Of a stretch of 37,937 bases of DNA, positions 31,892 to 37,937 are shown piece by piece. The first letter of the stretch is position 1; the number at the start of each line of letters is the position of its first letter. Under the pieces are notes generated by a model, which ran no database searches, was not told where the DNA came from, and was given only the letters and a program-made list of their open reading frames with translations. The stretch comes from Microcaldota archaeon (lineage in GTDB: Archaea; Micrarchaeota; Micrarchaeia; Micrarchaeales; CABMGC01): positions 1-37,937 of the forward strand of contig JAJZJQ010000014.1 of the NCBI GenBank assembly GCA_021851065.1, given 5' to 3'. Both the position numbers and the translations under genes were made by a program.

Positions 31892-34800
31892 TCATCTCCT
31901 CCAGTAATCCTTCATCTCATTGCAGTCTATGTCTGCCTTGCTAATGAAAAGGGACCTGGCAAGAGCCTTCCCAAGCCGTGCATTGAGCACAAGCGGCACA
32001 TTCATGTCAGCCGCCCTCCTTCTTATCTGGTAATCTACTTCTGGCATGCTGTTGCTTGTTATCACAATGTCTATTGCCCTCTCGTTCATGAGCCTTAGGG
32101 CCTTATCGGTGTCAATCGTAGCATGCCCATGCATGGGGGCGAGGTCAAGCGTGCTCACTGCCACATTCTGCGCGAACATGTCGGCAACTTCCTTGAGCAT
32201 GCTCCTGTCCACGTCTCCGTAGATCAGCGCAGTTGTGCGGGGTATCCTGTTTGGCTGAGCCCCAAGCCAGCTCTTTAGCAGCGCGCTCTCAAGGCTCTTG
32301 CCAAATGCCGCGCTCTCCCCAGTGCTGCGCATCTCCGGCCCAAGGTGCGGATAAGCTCCCTTAAGCGCGCCCCAGGAGAACTGGGCGCTCTTAACTGCAA
32401 ATGCGCCGTGCTCAGGCTCCATGAACCCGTTCCATCCGTACTTCTCCATGCACCCCTTAACCGCATAGTCCATTATGCTTACCCCAACGGCCTTGGATGC
32501 GAATGGCATGGACCTGCTTGCCCTCATGTTAAGCTCTATCACAAGAGGCTCCCCCTTCCTTATTATGAACTGCAAATTGAACGGGCCTTTTATGCCAAGC
32601 TCGTTCACAAGCCTAAGCGCAATCTCCTTCATCTTGTCCACAGCTGGCTTGTCAAGGTATGGCGTAGCTATAGTAGCGTCGCCGCTGTGCACACCGGCTT
32701 CCTCTATGTGGCATAGCGGCACCCCTACAACATTCCCCCCATCGCTGCCGCAGTCAAGCTCAGCCTCCACTGCCTCCCTTATGAAGCTCGATATTATTAT
32801 GGGGTACTCCGGGGATATCCTTGTTGCCGCGGCTACGTATGCCATAAGCTCGCGCATGTTGTTTGCTATCTTCATTGACGAGCCGCTTATGACATAGCTT
32901 GGGCGTATGATCACCGGGAAGCCGAACTTCTCTATGAATGCCTTTATGTCGTCAATAGAGGCTGCGCTGGTCCAGTCTGCCTGCCTGATCGAGAGCTTCT
33001 CGAGAAGACTGGAGAACTTGTCGCGGTTCTCAGCCATGTCTATGCTGCTGGCGCTGCTGCCAAGGAGCCTCATTCCCCTCTTCTCAAGGGCCAGTGACAG
33101 GTTATTGCCTATCTGGCCAGCGGCGAAGGTGGCTATGCTGTCGAATCTTTCCTTTTTGTGTATGCCAAGTACGGTCTCCTCGGTCAGCTCATCGAAATAG
33201 AGCTTGTCCACCCTGTCCCAGTCCGTAGATACTGTCTCGGGGTTGTAGTTGAGCATGGACACCTCGTCAAAGTACTTCTTGGCGCTCTCCGCCAGCGCCA
33301 CTGCACCGAAGTCAAATTCAACAGATACGCCTATCCTGAACACCCCTGCGCCAAGCACCAGCAGCTTCTTCTTTACCTGTTTTGTGTCCACGTCGTCCTC
33401 GCTGCCTGCATATGTTGTGTAAAGGTAGTTGGTCTGGGCAGGCCATTCCCCTGCAAGGGTGTCTATCTGCTTTATGCACATGCCTGCCTGACCGGATGCG
33501 TCTTTGCCAAGCTGTCTGTCGCTAAATCCAAGCCTCTTCATATCGGCGTACCCGGCGCCTCCTTTGCCATTCCTAGCCTCTTCGTACCTGTCCACCACCT
33601 CCTTTATCTTGGAGAGGAAGAACCTGTCCACCCTGGTTATGCCGTAAAGATCTTCAACTCCCATTCCCTCCTTGAATGCCTTGGCAACGTAGAGGAACCA
33701 GTATGGCCTGTGCTCCCCAAGGAACCCTGCAAGCTCCTCTTTGCCCATCCCTGAGTTGTATATGCTGCCCCCTACCAGGCCGGGCTCTCCTATGTCGAGC
33801 ATGCGCACTGCCTTTTGAATCGCCTCCTCGAAGTTCCTGCCTATGGCCATGACCTCGCCTATGCTCTTCATCTCAGTGCCCACGGTTGTTGCTGCTCCGT
33901 CGAACTTGCCAAGGTCCCATCGCGGCATCTTTATGGTTATGTAATCCAGGCTTGGCTCGAAGAATGCAGTAGTCGACTTGGACACGTTGTTCTTTATGTC
34001 GTAAAGCGCATGGCCCAGGGAAAGCTTGGCGCTCACATAAGCAAGCGGATATCCTGTAGCCTTGCTTGCAAGGGCGCTGGATCTGGACATCCTGGGGTTT
34101 GTTTCTATCACGTAGAATTCGTACCCTCCAGGCGCCAGGGCGAACTGCACATTGCACTCCCCCAGGAGCTTTATGGCCTCTGCAACGCGTATCGACATCG
34201 TGCGCATCTGCTGGAACTCGTAGTTGTCCAGCGTCTGCGCAGGAGTCACCACGACGGAGTCCCCTGTATGCACTCCCATGGGGTCCAGGTTCTCTATGCA
34301 TGCGGTCACTACGCAGTTGCCTATGGCGTCCCTGACCACCTCGTACTCTATCTCCTTCCATCCCTGCAGGTACTTCTCCAAAAGCACTTCGCCCGTAGTG
34401 CTCTGCGCGAAGGCGCGCTCAAGCTCAGCCTCGAGCTCCTTTGTGCTGTGCAGTATTGCAGAGCCCCTTCCTGCCAGGTTGAAGCTTACGCGCATCATCA
34501 CCGGGTATCCTATCTCCTCGGCAGTCTTTATCGCCACTTCGCGGCTCCTTGCGCTGCCGCTTGGCGGCACCGGTATTCCATGCTCCTTCATGGTCTCCCG
34601 GAACTTCTCCCTGCTTAGCGCAGTCTCTATGCCCTCTATGCCTGTGCCAAGCACCTTCACCGCGTATTTTTCCAGCACTGCCGCCTTCTGCAGCTCTATT
34701 CCTACGTTAAGGGCTGTCTGCCCCCCGAAACCAATCATTATGCCCCACGGCCTCTCCTTCCTGATGACCTGTTCAGCAAAATCCTTTGTCACCGGAAGAA

Positions 34801-34990
34801 GATAGACTCTGTCTGCCATACCGTAGCTTGTCTGCACCGTGGCCACATTCGAGTTTATCAGCACGCTCTCCATGCCTTCCTCCTTAAGCGCACGCAGCGC
34901 CTGGCTTGTGCTGTAGTCAAATTCGGCAGCCTCTCCTATCTTCACCGGCCCTGACCCTAGCACAAGTACCTTGCGTTGTTCATTTGCCAT
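31892..34990 (-). CDS. carB: Carbamoyl-phosphate synthase large subunit
   Basis: About 1,032 residues, full length. Two ATP-grasp halves are seen: first with LVLGSGPVKIGEAAEFDY and FGGQTALN, second with LVLGAGVFRIGVSVEFD and FAAGQIGNN. FNLAGRGSAI and PSYVISGSSM mark the nucleotide loops, and a C-terminal allosteric (MGS-like) domain closes the chain. Makes carbamoyl phosphate for pyrimidines and arginine from glutamine-derived ammonia, bicarbonate and two ATP. The first ATG is at 34999, a second at 34990 with a more usual start (MANEQRK); it overlaps the carA stop. It is last in a carA-carB operon. Confidence 0.96.
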   Translation of the reverse strand: MANEQRKVLVLGSGPVKIGEAAEFDYSTSQALRALKEEGMESVLINSNVATVQTSYGMADRVYLLPVTKDFAEQVIRKERPWGIMIGFGGQTALNVGIELQKAAVLEKYAVKVLGTGIEGIETALSREKFRETMKEHGIPVPPSGSARSREVAIKTAEEIGYPVMMRVSFNLAGRGSAILHSTKELEAELERAFAQSTTGEVLLEKYLQGWKEIEYEVVRDAIGNCVVTACIENLDPMGVHTGDSVVVTPAQTLDNYEFQQMRTMSIRVAEAIKLLGECNVQFALAPGGYEFYVIETNPRMSRSSALASKATGYPLAYVSAKLSLGHALYDIKNNVSKSTTAFFEPSLDYITIKMPRWDLGKFDGAATTVGTEMKSIGEVMAIGRNFEEAIQKAVRMLDIGEPGLVGGSIYNSGMGKEELAGFLGEHRPYWFLYVAKAFKEGMGVEDLYGITRVDRFFLSKIKEVVDRYEEARNGKGGAGYADMKRLGFSDRQLGKDASGQAGMCIKQIDTLAGEWPAQTNYLYTTYAGSEDDVDTKQVKKKLLVLGAGVFRIGVSVEFDFGAVALAESAKKYFDEVSMLNYNPETVSTDWDRVDKLYFDELTEETVLGIHKKERFDSIATFAAGQIGNNLSLALEKRGMRLLGSSASSIDMAENRDKFSSLLEKLSIRQADWTSAASIDDIKAFIEKFGFPVIIRPSYVISGSSMKIANNMRELMAYVAAATRISPEYPIIISSFIREAVEAELDCGSDGGNVVGVPLCHIEEAGVHSGDATIATPYLDKPAVDKMKEIALRLVNELGIKGPFNLQFIIRKGEPLVIELNMRASRSMPFASKAVGVSIMDYAVKGCMEKYGWNGFMEPEHGAFAVKSAQFSWGALKGAYPHLGPEMRSTGESAAFGKSLESALLKSWLGAQPNRIPRTTALIYGDVDRSMLKEVADMFAQNVAVSTLDLAPMHGHATIDTDKALRLMNERAIDIVITSNSMPEVDYQIRRRAADMNVPLVLNARLGKALARSLFISKADIDCNEMKDYWRR

Positions 34991-36098
34991 TCCAAGCACC
35001 TTCCCTGCCTTCCTTTATCATCCTGTCAAACATGCCGAATATGAAAGCTGCATCGTTTGTGCCGGGGAGCCCTTCAGGGTGGAACTGGGTAGTTATCATG
35101 TTCCTATCCTTGTACATGATGCCCTCTACAACGCCATCGTCAGGGCTCATGAACCATGCCTTCCCCTCCTCTGGCACCCCATCCCCGAATACAGCATAGC
35201 CGTGGTTGTGGCTTGTTATGTATGCCTTCCTGCTGATCATGTCCACCGCTGCCTTGTTTATGGCCCTATGGCCGAACTTCATCTTCCTGACACTGCCCCC
35301 TAGGGCAATTGCAGCTATCTGGTGCCCAAGGCATATGCCAAATACGGGCAGCTTGTATTCAAGGATGCCGCGCATCGAATCCACGACAGGCCCGAGCATG
35401 TTCGGGTTTCCCGGCCCATTGCTGTATACTATCCCAAGCGGGCTGAACTGCATTATCTGGTCTGCTGTATAATTGTACGGGACCCTAACCACGTTGTACC
35501 CAAGCGCGGCAATGCTCTTTAGTATCCCGTGTTTCACTCCGCAGTCAACAACTACGACGTTCCTGTTGTTGCGCTCCTGTACTATGGGCTCTTTTGGCGA
35601 TACCTTATCAACGAAATTTATCTCAGTGTACTTCTCCCCAATGGCCTTGCCAACATCGCTCACCTTGCCATCTGTCGACACAACGCACATCATCGCCCCC
35701 ATCTCCCTGACCTTCTTTGTCAGAAGGCGCGTGTCCACCCCGGATATCCCCGGCACTCCCTCCTCCTTGAGCCAGTCGTCCAGATCCAGCCTGCTATTCC
35801 ATTTGCTGCTGCTGGTAAGCTCGCTCACCATGAGGCTTGTGACGTGTATGTTTTCAGATTCGAATGTAGAGAGTATGCCGCTGTCGTATTTCTTGTGCGG
35901 CACCCCATAGTTGCCAACAAGCGGATGGGTTATTATCAGCGCCTGGCCTGCATAGGACGGGTCTGTCAGGCTTTCCGGATACCCGTTCATAGACGTCGTG
36001 AACGCGAGCTCACCGGCCCTTACCGCGCAGGAGCCAAATCCTTCTCCCTCAAACACCGTGCCGTCTTCAAGGTACAGGTAAGAGATATTATCTGCCAT
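34980..36098 (-). CDS. carA: Carbamoyl-phosphate synthase small (glutaminase) subunit
   Basis: 372 residues from the ATG at 36098, which gives MADNISYLYLEDG and lies 33 bases after a minus-strand TATA; the longer frame (to 36128) would read into the TATA. Glutamine amidotransferase motifs: FGICLGHQ (nucleophile Cys), the His-region FHPEG and IVYSNGPGNP. The N-terminal CarA domain has AFTTSMNGYPESLTDPSYAGQ. Provides ammonia to CarB. The overlap with carB suggests coupled translation. Confidence 0.96.
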   Translation of the reverse strand: MADNISYLYLEDGTVFEGEGFGSCAVRAGELAFTTSMNGYPESLTDPSYAGQALIITHPLVGNYGVPHKKYDSGILSTFESENIHVTSLMVSELTSSSKWNSRLDLDDWLKEEGVPGISGVDTRLLTKKVREMGAMMCVVSTDGKVSDVGKAIGEKYTEINFVDKVSPKEPIVQERNNRNVVVVDCGVKHGILKSIAALGYNVVRVPYNYTADQIMQFSPLGIVYSNGPGNPNMLGPVVDSMRGILEYKLPVFGICLGHQIAAIALGGSVRKMKFGHRAINKAAVDMISRKAYITSHNHGYAVFGDGVPEEGKAWFMSPDDGVVEGIMYKDRNMITTQFHPEGLPGTNDAAFIFGMFDRMIKEGREGAWNGK

Positions 36099-36130
36099 CA
36101 GGAATAACCATCCTAAGTGATGTAGCAATC

Positions 36131-36140
36131 TATATAAGCG
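36131..36140 (-). promoter_or_regulatory. TATA box for the carAB operon
   Basis: Minus-strand CGCTTATATA lies about 33 bases before the carA ATG. Confidence 0.5.
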
Positions 36141-36230
36141 TTATTTGCGTGCACCAAGCGACATCCGCGCAAGCGCAAGATTATTATAAACGAAGCTAGA
36201 AATTAGTCTTATTCGCTTATCCTTTCACGA

Positions 36231-36246
36231 CGCAGCACTTGCTGCG
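36231..36246. repeat. Perfect 7-base hairpin after the PH-domain gene
   Basis: CGCAGCA and TGCTGCG are exact complements around a CT loop, four bases past the stop of the minus-strand gene at 36250. No T-tract follows on the minus strand, so it may stabilise the mRNA end rather than terminate. Confidence 0.4.
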
Positions 36247-36249
36247 GCT

Positions 36250-37020
36250 TCACACCGCGCGCTGCCCGGGCTTCCCAAACCACCTTGTGAGCTGGTTTTG
36301 GCGCGCCACTTCCTTGGTGGAAATCTCGATCTCCCTTGTGCCTCCCTTTAGGACGAACGTGTTTATGCCATATGTCTTCTTCAGATATCTTGACATTATC
36401 GGTGACAACGCGCCATAGTTGTCCACAAGTATGCCTCCCTTCACTTCCTCAAGCTCCGTGGCCCACAGTGTGCTTGCTGTTCCTGGGTCTACGGTGACTA
36501 TGTGTCTCTCATCCACTCCAAGGACTCTGGCGACTTCGCGCCTGGATCCTCTCCCCAGCCATACATACCTGGAGCCATCCTCGTAAACTATGCGCCTGGC
36601 CTCTTCGAGGGTGACTTCCCTTGTGGCTATGCTCTTAAGGTTCTCATTCTTGTATCCCTGCACGAAGCTCACAAGTATGCCTGCATCATTGTGCCACAGC
36701 CCTTCGATTCCAAGGGTGTTCTTCAGGAAGTCGCTTTGCCCGAATCCGGCTATCTTTATTGTTACTGTGGTAAAGAACCTGCCCTTGTCTATCAGCAGCC
36801 CTGCTATCCTGTCATATGGCACCAGGGTGGACTCGGTCATTTCAAGTATGTTCCTTTTCGCATAAAGCCCCCAGAAAGAGTAATGTATCAGCATCAGGTT
36901 TCTGTCTGTGACTACTATGCTGTCAGGAGCTATGTTCGAGAAGCGGCTCTGTTTTAGTATCATCAGTACCGTTTCCCCAGGCGAAAGCAATTCGGCGATT
37001 TCCTCTCGCAGCTTCTGCAC
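36250..37020 (-). CDS. PH-domain and rhodanese-like fusion protein
   Basis: 256 residues with a GTG start preceded by GGGTGAG. The N-terminal half (about 1-125), LSPGETVLMILKQSRF with SIVVTDRNLMLIHYSFWG and TLVPYDRI, looks like a bacterial PH domain (bPH/YokE-like). The C-terminal half (about 140-235) has EARRIVYEDGS, VDPGTAST and a helix after VDNYGALSPIMSRYLKKTYGINTFVLKGG resembling a rhodanese fold. There is Gly at the place of the active-site Cys, so no sulfur transfer is expected. Function unknown; it stands between carAB and the tRNA. Confidence 0.55.
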   Translation of the reverse strand: MQKLREEIAELLSPGETVLMILKQSRFSNIAPDSIVVTDRNLMLIHYSFWGLYAKRNILEMTESTLVPYDRIAGLLIDKGRFFTTVTIKIAGFGQSDFLKNTLGIEGLWHNDAGILVSFVQGYKNENLKSIATREVTLEEARRIVYEDGSRYVWLGRGSRREVARVLGVDERHIVTVDPGTASTLWATELEEVKGGILVDNYGALSPIMSRYLKKTYGINTFVLKGGTREIEISTKEVARQNQLTRWFGKPGQRAV

Positions 37021-37213
37021 GCACTCACCCTACCATGTGGCCTAGCAGGGACGGCGCCTTTTGCGCAGGCGAGCAGCTCCGAAGGCCACAATCCCCTCAC
37101 ATTATATCATCGCTGCTCAGCTATATACGCCTTGCCGTATGCCACGTGCATCTGCGTATCACACTTCCTCGATGCTGCATGCCAGCATGCGCAGGGCAGC
37201 CCGGCCGATGGTT

Positions 37214-37233
37214 TACCGGCATGTCAACCGGTA
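37214..37233. repeat. Hairpin downstream of the tRNA gene
   Basis: TACCGG (37214-37219) and CCGGTA (37228-37233) are exact complements around an 8-base loop, starting 16 bases after the tRNA 3' end on its strand. Possible processing or termination signal. The rest of the 228-base gap (37021-37248) shows no supported gene. Confidence 0.35.
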
Positions 37234-37248
37234 CGCAGTAACAGTACA

Positions 37249-37360
37249 TGGGCCCGGAGGGATTTGAACCCGCGACTTCTGGCTTTCCTAAAACCCTTTA
37301 GAAGGATCTTCAAAAAGTTTGTATAAGACCAGCGCTCTAACCAGGCTGAGCTACGAGCCC
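37249..37360 (-). tRNA. tRNA-Ile(UAU), intron-containing
   Basis: Minus strand. Exons fold into a 75-nt cloverleaf: acceptor GGGCTCG/CGGGCCC with discriminator A, D arm GCTC...GAGC, anticodon stem CTGGT/GCCAG and T loop TTCAAAT. The T stem GCGGG/CCCTC has one C-U mismatch. Removing the 37-nt intron between positions 37 and 38 leaves loop CTTATAA, anticodon UAU, which reads the Ile codon ATA. The body resembles archaeal tRNA-Ile (GGGCCCGTAGCTCAG... with A73). No CCA is encoded. A TATA box lies upstream at 37388-37399. Confidence 0.88.
37285..37321 (-). other. Bulge-helix-bulge intron in tRNA-Ile
   Basis: 37 nt after A37. The splice site fits a full hBHBh' motif: central helix CTTA/TAGG (with G-U), 5' bulge TAC cut after TA, 3' bulge AAA, and outer helix AAAC/GTTT, with a GAAG/CTTC hairpin inside the intron. 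Confidence 0.8.
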
Positions 37361-37387
37361 AATGCAGACATATTACTATAGGAACTA

Positions 37388-37399
37388 TTTTATTTATAG
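37388..37399 (-). promoter_or_regulatory. TATA box for the tRNA gene
   Basis: Minus strand CTATAAATAAAA lies 28-39 bases before the tRNA 5' end. Its plus strand could also serve the small membrane gene at 37436. Confidence 0.55.
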
Positions 37400-37435
37400 C
37401 TGAATCTTATTGTACTGGTTTCAAAGGCTGATAAT

Positions 37436-37642
37436 TTGGATATCCGACCACTTTTCTACGAGTACGGTGGCTTTGCCATAGCTCTGCTTTTCATAATAAG
37501 CGTAGTGCTGCTAACGGCGCACGGCCTTGAGCTCCTTGGGGGATTTCTGATATCCATAGACCTGCTGGCGATCTTCGCACTGCTTGCAGAGGACTGGATA
37601 ATGCCTTCGGCGCAAGGCAGCGGTGCACAGCAGTCCCCATGA
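37436..37642 (+). CDS. Small two-helix membrane protein
   Basis: 68 residues, TTG start after AAGGCTGAT. Two hydrophobic segments, AIALLFIISVVLLTA (about 14-28) and LGGFLISIDLLAIFALLAE (about 34-52), suggest two membrane helices with short loops and a polar tail of Gln, Ser and Gly. I do not recognise a family. It is divergent from the tRNA gene and precedes the second TnpB element. Confidence 0.5.
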   Translation: MDIRPLFYEYGGFAIALLFIISVVLLTAHGLELLGGFLISIDLLAIFALLAEDWIMPSAQGSGAQQSP

Positions 37643-37692
37643 ACTGCCAGCCGCGCATCCAGCCTGCTTATCTATGTAGGCGTAAAACTCAA

Positions 37693-37721
37693 CGCCCTTC
37701 AGGGGCGGGATATAATCCGCC
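37693..37721. repeat. Overlapping hairpins before TnpB (possible left end)
   Basis: CGCCC/GGGCG (37693-37697/37703-37707) and GGCGG/CCGCC (37704-37708/37717-37721) form two overlapping hairpins 32-60 bases before the TnpB ATG. They may be the left-end palindrome of the IS200/IS605-type element. Confidence 0.4.
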
Positions 37722-37752
37722 GCAACATATATAGATAAATTTTGCTGGTGCA

Positions 37753-37937
37753 ATGAATATGGTCATCTTGAAAAGAACATACAGATTCCGTGCATATCCT
37801 TCAAAGGGGCATCAGGCTGAGATTAATCGCCAAATGTTCCTTGCAAAGCAACTATACAACAAACTCCTTGAAAAATCCATAGAGCACTTCAAGGACACAG
37901 GAAAGACATTCACCAGGTTCGACATGAACAAATGGAT
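37753..37937 (+). CDS. tnpB: N-terminal part of a TnpB protein (partial)
   Basis: 61 codons to the window edge. The opening ILKRTYRFRAYPSKGHQAEINRQ with LAKQLYNKLLEKSIEHF is the helix-turn-helix start of IS200/IS605 OrfB/TnpB, the RNA-guided nuclease of these elements. The catalytic RuvC part lies outside. The ATG at 37753 is followed by another Met two codons on. A TATA-like ATATATAG lies at 37727-37734. No tnpA transposase lies upstream, so it may be an IS1341-like element carrying tnpB alone. Confidence 0.9.
   Translation, partial: MNMVILKRTYRFRAYPSKGHQAEINRQMFLAKQLYNKLLEKSIEHFKDTGKTFTRFDMNKW

Noticed and set aside
33815-34618. 267-codon open frame opposite carB
   Set aside because: Antisense shadow of a full-length CarB. 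It is rich in His, Cys and Leu, as expected from the reverse of this codon usage.
37132-37326. Short frame containing ARRDLNPR
   Set aside because: This peptide is the well-known false translation of tRNA genes; it covers the tRNA region.
37249-37360. tRNA-Lys or other identity for the split tRNA
   Set aside because: Forcing UUU needs a non-standard splice site. The BHB motif fixes the cut after A37, giving UAU, and the body and A73 resemble tRNA-Ile.
1-37937. CRISPR array or cas genes
   Set aside because: No regularly spaced repeats and no Cas-like proteins were seen on either strand.

Overview
The window reads as a gene-dense archaeal chromosome segment. Archaeal markers include the small primase subunit PriS, ribosomal proteins L15e and L10e, Dph2, GTP-dependent dephospho-CoA kinase, translin, PTH2, a bulge-helix-bulge tRNA intron and TATA boxes about 25-35 nt before many starts. 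Class III signal-peptide pilin-like proteins with an AMEYLMTYGWAIL motif, compact spacing and frequent leaderless, TTG and GTG starts point to a DPANN lineage, perhaps Micrarchaeota. That placement is inference; no rRNA is present.

Layout. Bases 1-560 hold the end of a TnpB gene with an omega-RNA-like 3' structure and a short orphan reading frame. Bases 558-5743 are housekeeping: pth2, priS, rpl15e, a Pcc1-like gene, an FNR-type reductase, nickel superoxide dismutase (sodN) with its maturation protease (sodX), and rpl10e. Bases 5789-11403 hold a secreted PF03640-type protein, type I isopentenyl-diphosphate isomerase, dph2, three tandem pilin-like genes, translin and an Ogg-type glycosylase.

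Bases 11478-31797 form a surface-glycan locus of about 20 kb. It encodes four GDP-D-glycero-D-manno-heptose enzymes (gmhA, hddA, gmhB, probable hddC) and sugar-nucleotide modifiers (a 4,6-dehydratase, an RmlC-like epimerase, two RmlD-like proteins, two other SDR epimerases and a C-methyltransferase). It also has four glycosyltransferases, an acetyltransferase, three FkbM methyltransferases, a Wzx-like flippase and an unlisted 42-residue membrane peptide. A plausible reading is synthesis of GDP-heptose, conversion of it or another NDP-sugar into a deoxygenated and branched sugar, assembly on a lipid carrier, and export. A dephospho-CoA kinase gene sits inside the right part of the locus.

Bases 31892-37937 hold carB and carA, a PH plus rhodanese-like protein, an intron-containing tRNA-Ile whose spliced anticodon is UAU, a small membrane protein, and the start of a second TnpB gene. 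The UAU tRNA fits the codon use: in the genes I counted, ATA is by far the main Ile codon.

The points most worth following up are the archaeal heptose locus, the RmlD paralogue that has lost its catalytic Tyr, the NiSOD/SodX pair, the tRNA-Ile(UAU) gene and the TnpB/omega-RNA element.
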